DNA of 64,000 bases from Lentisphaeria bacterium UBA7640 (GCA_002483765.1 DLIO01000109.1:1-64000); one strand, 5' to 3'; numbered from the stretch's first letter, positions 1 to 9,888 are shown. Numbers and translations: made by a program. Notes: generated by a model not told the origin, from the sequence alone.

Positions 1-21
1 ACGCTAATCAATCCTTAAGCA

Positions 22-495
22 TTATTCTGCGGAATCATCGTCACATCTTTTCAGAGTTTTGAGGATTTTGCTCGGTGACGAAACACTGTCGATGATCTCT
101 TGAATAACTTCAGAGTGGCGTAATTTGCGTGAAACACTGCCAAGTAATTGTAGATATTCCTGCTGATTGCGATCAGGGGCTACGATAAAAACCAAAACAC
201 GAACAGGTTCGTCGTCATGACTTTCGTAATCGGTAATCGGTTCTTTCGTTACGCCGACCACAATCACCGGATCGGGAATTGAATTTAACCGTACGTGCGG
301 TAGGGCTAACCCAAATCCGACTCCAGTTGTCATCATTTTTTCTCGTTTCCAAGCTGCACGAAATATAATATCACGGTCAACTTTAGATTGAATCGAGGCG
401 ACGGTAATTAATTCATCAAGCACTTCAAACTTATTTTCTCCGTTCAGAACAAGAACTGTGTCTTTGGTTAGGTATTTAGAGAAATTCATCTTCAT
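22..495 (-). CDS. PTS sugar transporter subunit IIA (PtsN/fructose EIIA-like)
   Basis: Cytoplasmic phosphocarrier of the EIIA(Fru)/PtsN fold, 157 residues, a single-domain length typical of the family. The phospho-accepting histidine lies in LALPHVR (His67 with the chosen start), matching the family pattern G-(IVL)-A-(IL)-PH. The start is ATG at 495, seven bases after a GGAGG; an in-frame TTG one codon upstream is spaced worse. No EIIB, EIIC, HPr or EI gene is nearby, so it may be a regulatory PtsN-type or stand-alone protein rather than part of a sugar permease. It is divergent from the sigma factor gene, with a TTGACA-type promoter between them. The family call is secure; sugar specificity cannot be read. 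Confidence 0.9.
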   Translation of the reverse strand: MKMNFSKYLTKDTVLVLNGENKFEVLDELITVASIQSKVDRDIIFRAAWKREKMMTTGVGFGLALPHVRLNSIPDPVIVVGVTKEPITDYESHDDEPVRVLVFIVAPDRNQQEYLQLLGSVSRKLRHSEVIQEIIDSVSSPSKILKTLKRCDDDSAE

Positions 496-557
496 CAAAT
501 TGCCTCCATATGGGAATCGTTAGTTATTTATCATTAATGCTATTAAGCTTATAGCCT

Positions 558-585
558 AATCTAACCGTCTCAATTAAGTTGTCAA
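558..585 (-). promoter_or_regulatory. Candidate sigma-70 promoter for the PTS IIA gene
   Basis: On the minus strand a perfect -35 TTGACA (580-585) is followed by a 16-base spacer and TAGATT (558-563). It lies about 60 bases before the ATG at 495. Inferred from sequence only. Confidence 0.45.
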
Positions 586-695
586 TGCCTAGAAATATTA
601 TTTTTATATTTTTTGTCGTTTTTATGCTTCTTGCATAATTTAAAAAAGGACTGTAAGTTAATTATTTGCTAAATATTAATTTTTTGGAATTCTTT

Positions 696-2057
696 ATGAC
701 TGAACCAAGCGACAACAAAACTGAAATTGAAAAACCAGAAGATTCCTATACCTCCGGCAATATTCTGCACGCGTATCTGCGCCAAATCGGTGATATCCCT
801 TTATTGACGCCAGAAGAACAGGAGGAATTATCGCTCAAAATAACTGCAGTACTTAAAAAATATCGCACTAGCTTATATCGTTTTGGTTTTATCGCTTCGG
901 AACATATTTTTATTTTACGCAATCCTAGCGGGAGTTCTGCCGCTGATTACTTTATGCCTTCATCGCTCAAAAAAACCGGCAAACCTCAATTTCTCTCTGA
1001 TGCAGCTGAATGGGGCGATGAGATTCAAAAATATTATCAAACATTGAAAAATACATTCACGGGAAATAGCGCTGATCAGAAAAAAAACCGCAGCGAGCTC
1101 GTTAAATCAATGATGCGTTATACTGTCGTTTATGACTACCTCGAAGAGTGGTTCAAGGTCGCTTTGGAATATGTCCGTTTAGCAGCTCCAGAATTCGAAC
1201 CACTAAAAGTAATGGCGACGGATATTGCCGAGGATCAAAAAATCTTGCTAGAAGAAAAGATGTTAATGAAAACCGCAGAAGTCATTGAATGTCTCCATGA
1301 AACGTCACAAGCTCGCACTGAACTTCACAAGTTGCATCAAAAAATATTAGAAGGCAATCTGCGCTTAGTAATTAGCGTGGCGCAACGTTACCGCAACAAA
1401 GGGTTGCCATTGCCTGACCTGATTCAAGAAGGTAACATGGGACTGATGCGCGCGCTGGAGAAATTTGATTTTGAATTGGGAAACCGTTTTAGTACTTATG
1501 CCACATGGTGGATCAAACAAAACGTAACCCGTGCCATCTCCAGCCAATCTCGAGTTATCCGTATTCCGCTCCATATGATTAACACTATTATGGCAATGAA
1601 TAACGCTGAACAACTGTTCATTCAAGAAAATGGCCACGAACCGTCCGCCGAAGATTTGGCGAAGATTATGGAAGTACCGTCTTCACGTATTGGCGCAATC
1701 AGAAAAATGGCACGACAAGCAATTTCGCTTCAAGCGCCAATCGGGAGCTCGGAGGATAGTCCATCGCTTGAAGATGTCTTGTCCGACTCCGACTCCGATG
1801 ACCCTACCCGTGCAATTTCGCACAAAATACTGTGCGAAAAACTTTATCAAATCCTGAACCTGCTACCAGAGCGTGAGCAACAAATCATGATTATGCGCTT
1901 TGGATTGCGAGGACATCAACCTATGTCGCTGTTAGAGCTGAGCAAGCATTTTGAACTCACCCGCGAGCGTATTCGACAAATCGAAATTGTAACTCTTAAA
2001 CGACTACGCGAAGCTGATGCTAGAAATTTTTTAGATGACATTATGCAATATAAATAA
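696..2057 (+). CDS. RNA polymerase sigma factor, sigma-70 (RpoD/RpoS) family
   Basis: A 453-residue primary-type or group 2 sigma factor. Region 1.2 is at about residues 25-50 (YLRQIGDIPLLTPEEQEEL). A non-conserved linker of about 160 residues follows, as in RpoD proteins. Region 2 lies near 215-285 (DLIQEGNMGL, FSTYATWWIKQ), region 3 near 300-375 (RVIRIPLHM), and region 4 near 385-445 (LPEREQQIMIMRFGL, then a helix-turn-helix ending in RERIRQIE). All core- and promoter-binding regions are present, so it should be active. I chose ATG 696; an in-frame TTG at 666 would add ten residues and neither has a strong ribosome site. Region 1.1 is absent, which favours a group 2 factor, but the main sigma factor cannot be excluded. 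Confidence 0.93.
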   Translation: MTEPSDNKTEIEKPEDSYTSGNILHAYLRQIGDIPLLTPEEQEELSLKITAVLKKYRTSLYRFGFIASEHIFILRNPSGSSAADYFMPSSLKKTGKPQFLSDAAEWGDEIQKYYQTLKNTFTGNSADQKKNRSELVKSMMRYTVVYDYLEEWFKVALEYVRLAAPEFEPLKVMATDIAEDQKILLEEKMLMKTAEVIECLHETSQARTELHKLHQKILEGNLRLVISVAQRYRNKGLPLPDLIQEGNMGLMRALEKFDFELGNRFSTYATWWIKQNVTRAISSQSRVIRIPLHMINTIMAMNNAEQLFIQENGHEPSAEDLAKIMEVPSSRIGAIRKMARQAISLQAPIGSSEDSPSLEDVLSDSDSDDPTRAISHKILCEKLYQILNLLPEREQQIMIMRFGLRGHQPMSLLELSKHFELTRERIRQIEIVTLKRLREADARNFLDDIMQYK

Positions 2058-2075
2058 CCCGGAGAAATCAAACTT

Positions 2076-2597
2076 ATGGATCCAAGACTTAACTTTATTT
2101 TTAAAAGACGAAGCATCAGGAAATTCACTGCAGAAAAAATCACTGACGCTGATCTAAAATCACTGCTAGAGGCTGGAATGGCAGCGCCGTCAGCTGGCGG
2201 TAAAGATCCGGTGCGTTTCATTATCATGACTCAACCAGAACTTAAACAAACCATCGCCGAATTTTTGCCGAATGGAAAATTTCTAACAGAAGCCCCGCTG
2301 GGCATTCTCGTGCTTGGCGACATAGACGTAGCGATCGCCAATAGTGAATCATACATGTTACAAGATTGCGCCGCAAGCATCGAAAATATCTTACTGGCAG
2401 CAACCGCGCTCGAACTGGGAACATGTTGGTTGGGTGTTCATCCGCGCGAAGATCGCATTGCCGGAATCAAACAGTTTTTCAAATTGCCGAAGAACCTGAT
2501 TCCAATCTCGATAATCGCCGCCGGCCATCCAGACGAAACTAAGGAGCCGCGTACACGCTACAATCCCGCTGCGGTTAAATTCAACACTTGGAATTAA
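2076..2597 (+). CDS. Nitroreductase family protein (FMN-dependent)
   Basis: A 173-residue cytoplasmic flavoprotein of the nitroreductase family. The N-terminal RRSIRKFTAE and the AAPSAGGKDP segment are the usual FMN-phosphate and ring contacts. The middle IENILLAATALELGTCWLG is the conserved central helix, and the C-terminal PDETKEPRTRY segment is typical of the short NADH-dependent subgroup. It starts 18 bases after the sigma factor stop with a GGAGAAA ribosome site, and the ABC ATPase gene begins three bases after its stop, so the three may be co-transcribed. The natural substrate is unknown. Confidence 0.9.
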   Translation: MDPRLNFIFKRRSIRKFTAEKITDADLKSLLEAGMAAPSAGGKDPVRFIIMTQPELKQTIAEFLPNGKFLTEAPLGILVLGDIDVAIANSESYMLQDCAASIENILLAATALELGTCWLGVHPREDRIAGIKQFFKLPKNLIPISIIAAGHPDETKEPRTRYNPAAVKFNTWN

Positions 2598-2600
2598 ATT

Positions 2601-3656
2601 ATGATCAACGTCAAACTTGACGGCATTAGCAAATCATACACCCGCGGAAAAACCGTTCTCGAACCGATTGACTTGGAAGTAAAAGGAGGCGAACTTTTTT
2701 TTCTACTCGGCCCCAGCGGTTGCGGCAAATCCACTTTATTGAGAATCATTGCTGGGTTTGTGAAACCCGATGCCGGACAAATATTTTTTGACGGAATCGA
2801 CATTTCCAATTTAACCCCGGAGAAACGTGGCGCCGCTATGGTATTTCAAAGTTACGCGCTGTGGCCGCACATGACTGTTCGAGAAAACATTGCTTTCGGT
2901 TTGGAAATTCAAGGAATTAAAGATGCCGAGAAAGAACGGCGAATCACTGAAGCACTGGAGCTTGTGCAGTTAAGTGATTTAACTAGTCGCAAACCACCTT
3001 CGCTCTCTGGTGGACAACAACAACGCGTGGCTCTCGCTCGTGCTATCGTCGTCAGCCCAAAACTGCTATTGCTGGATGAACCGCTATCCAACCTTGATGC
3101 CAAGTTGCGTGACTCCATGCGAGTAGAAATTCGTCGCATTTGCAAAGAAGCACAACTAACTGCGATTTATGTGACTCATGACCGCAAAGAAGCGCTCAGT
3201 ATGGCTGATCGTATCGCATTGCTTAACTGTGGCAATCTACAGCAAGTCGGAACTCCGCGCGAAATCTACCGCCATCCCACAAACGTCTTCTCGGCTGGTT
3301 TTATTGGCGACTGCAATTTATTACCAGGAAAAGTCACAAAAACATCTTCACGCAACTGTGTAATCCAGACTGCGGCAGGATTGATGGTCGCGGAAAATTT
3401 TTCAGCTGGACTCCGCACTGGGGCTGAAGTGACTTTGATGATCCGCCCTGAAGCAATTAGTCTTGGCGTCGGAACAATTAACAATTTCACCGCATGCGCT
3501 ACCGATGAAAGTTTTTTAGGTGAATCTGGACAATGGAAACTCCAAGGCGAAGGTTTTCAATTAAATTGGCTGGAATTAAATTCACGAGAAAGAAGCGCGG
3601 ATAACAAGGTAAAATTTCACATTGCTGCTGAAAATATCGTCGTTTTGGATTCTTGA
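2601..3656 (+). CDS. ABC transporter ATP-binding protein (FbpC/PotA/UgpC-like) with C-terminal TOBE region
   Basis: Nucleotide-binding subunit of an importer of the iron(III)/polyamine/sugar class, 351 residues. Walker A GPSGCGKST is near residues 37-45, the signature LSGGQQQRVALARA near 135-148, Walker B LLLLDEP near 154-162, and the H-loop YVTHD near 192. The last 110 residues, with TLMIRPEAISL, form a TOBE-type ligand or regulatory domain as in FbpC, PotA and MalK. No permease or binding protein lies within this window, so its partner is encoded elsewhere or it is shared. The stop codon overlaps the first large GC-rich palindrome. Family sure, substrate unknown. Confidence 0.92.
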   Translation: MINVKLDGISKSYTRGKTVLEPIDLEVKGGELFFLLGPSGCGKSTLLRIIAGFVKPDAGQIFFDGIDISNLTPEKRGAAMVFQSYALWPHMTVRENIAFGLEIQGIKDAEKERRITEALELVQLSDLTSRKPPSLSGGQQQRVALARAIVVSPKLLLLDEPLSNLDAKLRDSMRVEIRRICKEAQLTAIYVTHDRKEALSMADRIALLNCGNLQQVGTPREIYRHPTNVFSAGFIGDCNLLPGKVTKTSSRNCVIQTAAGLMVAENFSAGLRTGAEVTLMIRPEAISLGVGTINNFTACATDESFLGESGQWKLQGEGFQLNWLELNSRERSADNKVKFHIAAENIVVLDS

Positions 3657-3689
3657 AATTAGCGCGCGCATAATGCGCGCGCTAATTTC
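3655..3689. repeat. GCGC palindrome copy 1 (perfect 17-1-17)
   Basis: Left arm GAAATTAGCGCGCGCAT (3655-3671), a single A, then its exact reverse complement (3673-3689). It overlaps the stop codon of the ABC ATPase gene. The founding member of a nine-copy intergenic family in this window. No U-run follows it. Confidence 0.95.
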
Positions 3690-3742
3690 AGCAAAAAAAT
3701 AATTAAACATAAAAATGGCTTTGATTATTTTCCATTAACATG

Positions 3743-3770
3743 TTGAAAAATATCATTTCGATTATATATT
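3743..3770 (+). promoter_or_regulatory. Candidate promoter for rplM-rpsI-argC
   Basis: TTGAAA (3743-3748), a 16-base spacer and TATATT (3765-3770). The predicted transcript would have a leader of about 100 bases before rplM, long enough for ribosomal-protein autoregulation, though I see no defined structure. Confidence 0.4.
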
Positions 3771-3879
3771 CATTGTTCTTGTTGTTTGCCGACCCGATCT
3801 CCGGCTTTCACTAAGATGTTGTAATATCTGTTAAAAGTTTGTAAACCTGAAAAAATAACTAATTATTGAGAACTAAAAA

Positions 3880-4308
3880 ATGAAAACCTATCTCGCGAAA
3901 GTTGGAGAAATCGAACGCAAACATCTGCTATTCGACGCCTCCGAAGCACCACTCGGAAGGCTGGCGGTAAAAGTCGCTAACGCACTCCGCGGCAAAGACA
4001 AGCCAACCTATACACCACATATTGATACCGGAAATTTTGTTATCGTGGTTAACGCCGCTAACGTTGTTCTTAGTGGCAACAAAAGCACTGATAAAACCTA
4101 TGAAAGCTACAGCGGATATCGCAGTGGACTGAAGATTGTCACCGCTGATGTGGTTCGTAAAAAGAACCCGGAACGCATGGTCAAAGAAGCTGTCTGGGGC
4201 ATGCTCCCTAAAGGCCGTCTGGGCCGTTCAATCTTCCGTAAGCTCAAGGTCTATCCTGGCCTAGAACATCCGCACTCCGCACAACAACCTGAAAAAGTAT
4301 CTTTCTGA
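3880..4308 (+). CDS. rplM: 50S ribosomal protein L13
   Basis: A 142-residue ribosomal protein of the large subunit, full family length. Diagnostic segments are DASEAPLGRLA near residue 20, LRGKDKPTYTPHID near 37, and GMLPKGRLGRSIFRKLKVYPGLEHPH near the C-terminus. It is followed after 12 bases by rpsI, the universal rplM-rpsI pair. The upstream ribosome site is weak, which fits a gene under translational control. Identification is unambiguous. Confidence 0.98.
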   Translation: MKTYLAKVGEIERKHLLFDASEAPLGRLAVKVANALRGKDKPTYTPHIDTGNFVIVVNAANVVLSGNKSTDKTYESYSGYRSGLKIVTADVVRKKNPERMVKEAVWGMLPKGRLGRSIFRKLKVYPGLEHPHSAQQPEKVSF

Positions 4309-4320
4309 AGGAATTAAATT

Positions 4321-4719
4321 ATGGCTACTAAGACTACTGAAATTTGGGCCACCGGGCGTCGTAAATGCGCTGTGGCTAGAGTCCGTATCAAACCAGGAAC
4401 TGGCAAAGTTGTTGTCAATGGCAAAGAAGCTATTGCCTATTTCGGCAGCGAAGCGCTGATTGGATTCTTATCCCAGCCGCTCGCAGTCACCGATATGATT
4501 GGAAAATTTGATATTGCAGCAAACATTCAAGGCGGCGGCCCCTGCGGTCAAGCTGGCGCGTTGCGTCATGGCATTTCTCGCGCCTTGGTTAAATATGAAG
4601 ACTCATTGCGCGCAGTGTTGAAAAACAGTGGCATGATGACTCGTGATTCGCGCGTCAAAGAACGTAAGAAAAGCGGTCAACCCGGCGCACGTAAGCGTTT
4701 CCAATTCTCCAAACGCTAA
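4321..4719 (+). CDS. rpsI: 30S ribosomal protein S9
   Basis: A 132-residue small-subunit protein. The N-terminal TGRRKCAVARVRI, the central GGGPCGQAGALRHGISRALV and the conserved C-terminal basic tail ending RKRFQFSKR (the tail that reaches the P-site tRNA) are all present. It has an AAGGAATT ribosome site just after rplM and is followed 22 bases later by argC, so an amino-acid biosynthesis gene rides on a ribosomal operon. Confidence 0.98.
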   Translation: MATKTTEIWATGRRKCAVARVRIKPGTGKVVVNGKEAIAYFGSEALIGFLSQPLAVTDMIGKFDIAANIQGGGPCGQAGALRHGISRALVKYEDSLRAVLKNSGMMTRDSRVKERKKSGQPGARKRFQFSKR

Positions 4720-4741
4720 GATCTGCCGAGGGAATTCAATT

Positions 4742-5770
4742 ATGTCTAAAATTAAGGCCGCAATCGTTGGTGCTTCAGGTTATTCAGGCGAAGAACTTAT
4801 TCGTCTGCTGTTGCGCCACCGCCAATGCCAAATCGGCGTGATTACCTCACGCCAGTATGATGGGCAAGCAGTGGAAACTGTTTTCCCCCGTTTTTCAGGT
4901 AGCGGCCTAGTTTTTTCTAATCCCGATGTCAAACAAATCGCTGAACAGTGTCAAGTGGCGTTTCTTGCCCTTCCACATGGTTTGGCGAGCGAGTTTGCGA
5001 TCCCGCTTATCGAAGCAGGACTCAAAGTGATTGACATTAGCGCAGATTTCCGACTCCGTAGTACGAAAAAATATCAAGAATACTACAATCAGGAACACCC
5101 TTCTCCAGAGCTTTTAAAGAAGGCGGTTTACGGACTTCCTGAACGTTATCGCGAACAGATTAAATCAGCTGACATGATTGCTTGTCCTGGTTGTTATCCA
5201 ACCAGCATCATTCTCGCGGTAGCGCCAATGTTGGAAGCTGGTTTGGCTTCAACAAAGGGCATTATTTCATCCAGTATCAGTGGTATTACCGGCGCCGGAC
5301 GCAAGGTCGACTTGCCGTTTATTTTTCCGGAATGCAATGAAAGTGTTCGTGCTTATGGCGTTGCCGGCCATCGTCATCTACCCGAAGTTGAACAGGAATT
5401 AGCAGTGGCAGCCGGAGTTCCCGAAGTTGCGATAAACTTTATTCCACACTTGGCTCCCATCAATCGTGGCATTAATTCGACGATTATCATGGACGCCGAA
5501 CCCGGTTGTTCGATGGATAAGATCACAGAAGCTTATAACAACGCTTATGCTAATGAACCTTTTGTACGGGTACTCAAGCCCGGCAAGCTTTCAGACACCA
5601 AATATGTAACAATGACTAACGTTTGCGAAATCGGTTATCAACTCGATCCGCACACCAATAAACTGATCATAACTTCGACGATTGACAATCTGACCAAAGG
5701 AGCATCCGGCCAAGCGGTTCAAAATATGAATATCCGTTTCGGTTTCGACGAAACCGAAGGCTTGCTCTAA
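4742..5770 (+). CDS. argC: N-acetyl-gamma-glutamyl-phosphate reductase
   Basis: NADPH-dependent reductase of arginine biosynthesis (third step), 342 residues. The N-terminal GASGYSGEELIRLL is the nucleotide-binding loop. The catalytic cysteine is in CPGCYPTS (Cys151), and HRHLPEVEQEL near residue 214 carries a conserved histidine. The open frame extends further upstream, but ATG 4742 with a GAGGGA ribosome site and the canonical N-terminus sets the start. It is the last gene of the rplM-rpsI-argC unit, closed by a strong terminator. No other arg genes are in view. Confidence 0.97.
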   Translation: MSKIKAAIVGASGYSGEELIRLLLRHRQCQIGVITSRQYDGQAVETVFPRFSGSGLVFSNPDVKQIAEQCQVAFLALPHGLASEFAIPLIEAGLKVIDISADFRLRSTKKYQEYYNQEHPSPELLKKAVYGLPERYREQIKSADMIACPGCYPTSIILAVAPMLEAGLASTKGIISSSISGITGAGRKVDLPFIFPECNESVRAYGVAGHRHLPEVEQELAVAAGVPEVAINFIPHLAPINRGINSTIIMDAEPGCSMDKITEAYNNAYANEPFVRVLKPGKLSDTKYVTMTNVCEIGYQLDPHTNKLIITSTIDNLTKGASGQAVQNMNIRFGFDETEGLL

Positions 5771-5781
5771 AAATTTTATAC

Positions 5782-5822
5782 AAAAAAAGCGTTGCCTGAT
5801 TTTTTCTGGCAACGCTTTTTTT
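5782..5822. terminator. Bidirectional intrinsic terminator between argC and arnD
   Basis: Perfect 15-base stem (5782-5796 with 5808-5822) of AAAAAAAGCGTTGCC and its complement around an 11-base loop. A T-run flanks one side and an A-run the other, so it serves both converging transcripts. Confidence 0.93.
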
Positions 5823-5841
5823 ATTTATAGTAACAATAGTT

Positions 5842-6729
5842 TTACAATGTTTCTTGGCAAGCCAACCAACCTTCGCGGCCAGGGAATGGCTTTTGAACAA
5901 TCTTACCTAATGGTGGTTCGCCGGCCGCTTGCACTAAATCCCCTAACGGCACAAACTCCCAGCCCTGCGCTTTAGCACGCACAATGAAATCATTGAACAT
6001 CTCAAGGCATTTTCCACCCTCAGCTTCTGCGTGGATCGTCAGCACATTCAGTTCATTCGGCCGAAGCAGTCCCAATAAATGGTCATTAAAGTTAGCGTCA
6101 GTAATGCCATTACGCCCGACGACTTCATCATAAGTCGGAAGCGTCACTGGCACTTGAATCTGTTCTAACGGCTCATCATTGACTACTGGACGAAAAATAC
6201 TCGTTCCACGACAGTCACTGTTATAAATAAAAGGAAACTTTGCCTTTTCAAGCAATAAGCTTTCTGTGCAACGCCAACCGGGAACCGCAGAACAGGTCGG
6301 CGAACGATCGCAAATCCCTGCCAACATGTCAAAGCCCTTTTGTAACTCCAAATAGATTTGGGCACTACTCATTTTTGAGATTTTCGCTTGTTCACGATGA
6401 TGATCCCAAGCGTGAAGCCCAAGCTCATGACCATCATTGACCGTATCGATAATCACTTTCGAGAGGCGTTTGCCAATCTGAGGTCCCGGCCATGCTGTTC
6501 CCATAAAAATAATTTCTGGACCATAAAGTCCAGCGGCATTGGTCCGTAACATCTTAATCAAAAAATCTGGCTTAAGTAGCCGCCACAGATGACGCCCCAT
6601 ATTATCAGGCCCAACCGAGAAGAAAAAAGATGCTTTAAAATGGTGTTTTTCAAACAAACGACACAAAGCTGGAACGCCTTTCTTGGTGCCGCGAAATGTA
6701 TCTACATCAACCCTCAAGCCAATCTTCAT
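5842..6729 (-). CDS. arnD: 4-deoxy-4-formamido-L-arabinose-phosphoundecaprenol deformylase ArnD
   Basis: Polysaccharide-deacetylase-fold enzyme that removes the formyl group from undecaprenyl-phosphate-L-Ara4FN, giving the donor for lipid A modification. It has 295 residues, against 296 in E. coli as I recall it. It begins MKIGLRVDVDTFRG (metal Asp motif), continues with FFFSVGPDNMGRHLWRL, and contains GLHAWDHH (metal histidines) and YNSDCRG, a close match to the enterobacterial protein throughout. ATG 6729 is chosen because GAGGGA lies just upstream and the family begins here; an upstream in-frame ATG would add nine residues. It is separated from arnA by a 156-base gap that holds a hairpin. 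Confidence 0.96.
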   Translation of the reverse strand: MKIGLRVDVDTFRGTKKGVPALCRLFEKHHFKASFFFSVGPDNMGRHLWRLLKPDFLIKMLRTNAAGLYGPEIIFMGTAWPGPQIGKRLSKVIIDTVNDGHELGLHAWDHHREQAKISKMSSAQIYLELQKGFDMLAGICDRSPTCSAVPGWRCTESLLLEKAKFPFIYNSDCRGTSIFRPVVNDEPLEQIQVPVTLPTYDEVVGRNGITDANFNDHLLGLLRPNELNVLTIHAEAEGGKCLEMFNDFIVRAKAQGWEFVPLGDLVQAAGEPPLGKIVQKPFPGREGWLACQETL

Positions 6730-6808
6730 ATTTTTATATCCCTCTGAAATCATCATATTTAGACAGCTATTGCGCGCTAAATCTTATTGTTTTAATATTA
6801 AAAGAACA

Positions 6809-6844
6809 GGTGCCACGCGCACTACAACGAGCACGTGCGGCACC
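6809..6844. other. Hairpin in the arnA-arnD gap
   Basis: GGTGCC (6809-6814) pairs with GGCACC (6839-6844) around a 24-base GC-rich loop that itself contains the palindrome GCACGTGC. It lies in the only sizeable gap of the arn operon. It could be an attenuator or an mRNA processing or stability element; no T-run follows. Confidence 0.4.
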
Positions 6845-6885
6845 AATTTTGAAACTAATATTCACTTATCTTGTTAGTGCGAATA

Positions 6886-8883
6886 TTAGTCTAGAGTGAA
6901 AAACTCCTCCGATTCAATCGCTTCTTTAAGGAAAAAATCCAAAGTCGTCTCAATCGACTGATCAAGTTTAATCTCGGGTTGCCATCCGAGCATTTTATTG
7001 GCATTTTTAATGCTCGGCTTACGATGCTGCACATCTTGATAGCCTTTGCCGTAAAAAGCTCCGCTCTCGACTACGATCGTACCAGCAAAAGGCGGGAACT
7101 TCGCGCGTGCTGGATGTTTGTCGAATTTGTCGACCAACATCTCGGCCATCTCTTTAATGCTCGCTTCGTTGTCAGGATTGCCAATATTGATGATCTGTCC
7201 ATCACAATTGCCATCCTTGTTTTCGATAATCCGATAAAGGGCTTCAATTCCTTCAGAGATATCGACAAAACAGCGTTTTTGTTCGCCACCATCAACCAAT
7301 TGAATCGGAGAACCTTGAACGAGGTTGAGAATCAATTGAGTGATTGCGCGGGAACTGCCGATACGGGCAGAAGTTAAGCTATCGAGTTTCGGCCCAATCC
7401 AGTTGAATGGGCGGAACAACGTAAAGCGGAGTTGATTTTTGGCACCATAAGCCCAAATTACTCGATCCAACATCTGTTTGCTGCAGGAATATATCCAGCG
7501 CTGCATACGGATCGGCCCCGTAATTAAGCATGAATTGTCTTCGTCAAAATTTTCATCCTGACACATTCCATAGACTTCAGAAGTCGATGGGAAAATAATC
7601 CGTTTATCATATTTCACGCAATATCGAACAATACGCAGGTTTTCTTCGAAGTCCAGTTCGAAAACCCGTAGCGGGTTGCGCGTGTATTCAATCGGAGTCG
7701 CGATTGCCACCAATGGAAGAATGATGTCACATTTGCGGATATGATACTCAATCCATTCGCGATGGATAGAGATATCGCCCTCAAGATAATGAAAATTGGG
7801 CTGATCGAGTAGATGTTCGATGTAGTTCGCGCGAAGATCAAGCCCGTAAACTTCATATTTACCACTGGCTAACAAACGATCACTGAGATGACTGCCGATA
7901 AAACCGTTAACACCAAGAATCAAAACACTTTTCTTACGAGATGCTTCTTTACGGCAACGAACATCGCCAGTGAAGACCATATTCTTAACAATTCGGGCTT
8001 CCGCGGCGAACTGCGAACCGGTCATTAACAAACCATCCGCCAACTGTGCGGACTCAACCTTTATTGCCCCTTTACCGCAAGCAATAATTAATGGATTAGC
8101 GTTAATCAGCGTGCCAGGAGCAGCGCCGTTATTATCTTCAACCGTGCTTACTGTCCAGAAAAAACATTTACGGTCGCCCATAAAACTGTAGGCGCCAGGA
8201 TAAGGGCGGGTCACGGCACGAACCAAATTACGCACTTCAGTCGCAGATTTATTCCAGTCAATCTCACCGTCTGTGGGCTTGCGTCCACCGTAATAAGTAG
8301 CCTGCGCGTGATCTTGCGGGGTGCGTGGTGCCGTTCCTGACTTGATTAATGGCAAAACCTCTGCCAGCATTGCTGCCGCAGCATCAGTCGCTTTCAAATG
8401 AACCGATTTTGCGGTATCACAATCTTCAATCGTAATCTTGTTTTGTGCAACAATATCACCGGCGTCAGGTTTTGCGGTCATGTAATGCAAAGTCACTCCA
8501 GTCTCTTTTTCACCATTGACCAATGCCCAGTTAATCGGCACGCGCCCGCGATATTTCGGCAATAATGAACCATGTAAATTCAAGCATCCGTGTTTTGGAA
8601 TATCCAGGATCTCGGACTTGATCATATTGCGATAATAAAACGAAAAAATAATGTCAGGATTGATTGATTTTATTTTATTGACCCAAACTGGATGATTCAC
8701 ATCTTCCGGAGCAAATACTGGAATGCCATGCTTGAAAGCAGTTTCCGCGACAGAATCGAACCAGATATTTTCGCCGGGATTGTCTTTGTGAGTGAACACC
8801 GCCGCGATTTCGAAACCATTTTTTAGCAGGGCTTCAATGCCGGCACAACCGATATTGTGATACCCAAAAACAACACATTTCAT
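6886..8883 (-). CDS. arnA: Bifunctional UDP-L-Ara4N formyltransferase / UDP-glucuronate decarboxylase ArnA
   Basis: 665-residue two-domain enzyme. Residues 1 to about 300 are a formyltetrahydrofolate-dependent transferase with [11 protein letters not shown]; Asn102, His104 and Asp140 fall at the same numbers as the E. coli catalytic residues. From about residue 318, an SDR-type domain starts with the NAD loop [10 protein letters not shown], has PSTSEVYG (Ser435-Glu436) and the YSCSK tyrosine-lysine pair, and oxidatively decarboxylates UDP-glucuronate. Both active sites look intact. It lies between arnC and arnD. The fusion is the same as in Enterobacteria, so the pathway is the standard one rather than a split variant. 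Confidence 0.97.
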   Translation of the reverse strand: MKCVVFGYHNIGCAGIEALLKNGFEIAAVFTHKDNPGENIWFDSVAETAFKHGIPVFAPEDVNHPVWVNKIKSINPDIIFSFYYRNMIKSEILDIPKHGCLNLHGSLLPKYRGRVPINWALVNGEKETGVTLHYMTAKPDAGDIVAQNKITIEDCDTAKSVHLKATDAAAAMLAEVLPLIKSGTAPRTPQDHAQATYYGGRKPTDGEIDWNKSATEVRNLVRAVTRPYPGAYSFMGDRKCFFWTVSTVEDNNGAAPGTLINANPLIIACGKGAIKVESAQLADGLLMTGSQFAAEARIVKNMVFTGDVRCRKEASRKKSVLILGVNGFIGSHLSDRLLASGKYEVYGLDLRANYIEHLLDQPNFHYLEGDISIHREWIEYHIRKCDIILPLVAIATPIEYTRNPLRVFELDFEENLRIVRYCVKYDKRIIFPSTSEVYGMCQDENFDEDNSCLITGPIRMQRWIYSCSKQMLDRVIWAYGAKNQLRFTLFRPFNWIGPKLDSLTSARIGSSRAITQLILNLVQGSPIQLVDGGEQKRCFVDISEGIEALYRIIENKDGNCDGQIINIGNPDNEASIKEMAEMLVDKFDKHPARAKFPPFAGTIVVESGAFYGKGYQDVQHRKPSIKNANKMLGWQPEIKLDQSIETTLDFFLKEAIESEEFFTLD

Positions 8884-8921
8884 AACACTCTCCAGATAAT
8901 TTTTTTTAATAATTCTATATT

Positions 8922-9884
8922 TTAATTTTCTTTACGTCCAATCACATTTTCTACGAAATAACGTGGCCTAGCGCGCACGTCATAATACATCCTTCCAAGG
9001 TATTCGCCAAGTAATCCAATTGCAATCAACTGCACTCCAGCAATAATAAACACGAAAGCCATTAGTGTGAAAACACCGTCTGCAGCCCATTCCGCATCAT
9101 AATAAAAGCGCAAAAAAAGCACTATTAAACCAAACAAAATACCACCAGTAGACACCAGACCTCCAACATAACTCATGATCCGCAGTGGGGCAGTCGTCAT
9201 ACAGGTCAAAAGGTTAAATTGTAGATTGATTAATTTCATAAATGAATACTTTGACGTCCCAATAGTGCGTTCGCTGTGCCCAACGTCAATCTCGCAAGTT
9301 GAACGCGCAAAGCTGTTACCAAGTACAGGAATAAAGGTGCTGCGTTCATTGCACGCGAGCATCGCTTTAACTATTGGCGCACGGTAAGCTCGCAGCATAC
9401 AGCCGTAATCTTTCATTTTAACGCCAGTCGCCTTCTGGGCAATGCGATTTACCACCCACGACGGAGCTCGGCGAAAAATACTATCCTTACGCTTGGCGCG
9501 CACTGTGCCGATCACATCATAGCCCTCTTCAGCTTTTTCGACTATTCGTGGAAATTCTTCTGGTGGGTTCTGTAAATCTGCGTCAATCGTAATGATCAAA
9601 TCGCCACGAGCTTCAGCGAAGCCAGCCATGATGGCAGCGTGTTGCCCATAATTACGATTTAAAATAACCACAACAACTTTGCCGTCATTTTTTTCAGCAG
9701 CCTCAACCATAATCGGGATCGAACGATCAATACTACCATCATCGACCAATAATAACTCATAATCTTTGTTAGTCTGCTCAAGTGATTTCAAACAACGCTC
9801 AATCAATTCTTCCAGACAACCTTCTTCGTTGTAAACCGGAACCACTACTGATACTTTCTTTACTGAATAATCTTTTTTCAACAT
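8922..9884 (-). CDS. arnC: Undecaprenyl-phosphate 4-deoxy-4-formamido-L-arabinose transferase ArnC
   Basis: GT2-family inner-membrane transferase of 320 residues that moves L-Ara4FN from UDP to undecaprenyl phosphate. The N-terminal [27 protein letters not shown] and [13 protein letters not shown] (DxD) give the GT-A fold; [12 protein letters not shown] is typical of ArnC/DPM-like enzymes. Two membrane helices occur near residues 235-260 and 270-295, followed by [17 protein letters not shown]. It begins four bases after arnT ends. Identity with ArnC rather than a generic GT2 is supported by the operon. Confidence 0.95.
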   Translation of the reverse strand: MLKKDYSVKKVSVVVPVYNEEGCLEELIERCLKSLEQTNKDYELLLVDDGSIDRSIPIMVEAAEKNDGKVVVVILNRNYGQHAAIMAGFAEARGDLIITIDADLQNPPEEFPRIVEKAEEGYDVIGTVRAKRKDSIFRRAPSWVVNRIAQKATGVKMKDYGCMLRAYRAPIVKAMLACNERSTFIPVLGNSFARSTCEIDVGHSERTIGTSKYSFMKLINLQFNLLTCMTTAPLRIMSYVGGLVSTGGILFGLIVLFLRFYYDAEWAADGVFTLMAFVFIIAGVQLIAIGLLGEYLGRMYYDVRARPRYFVENVIGRKEN

Positions 9885-9888
9885 TTTG

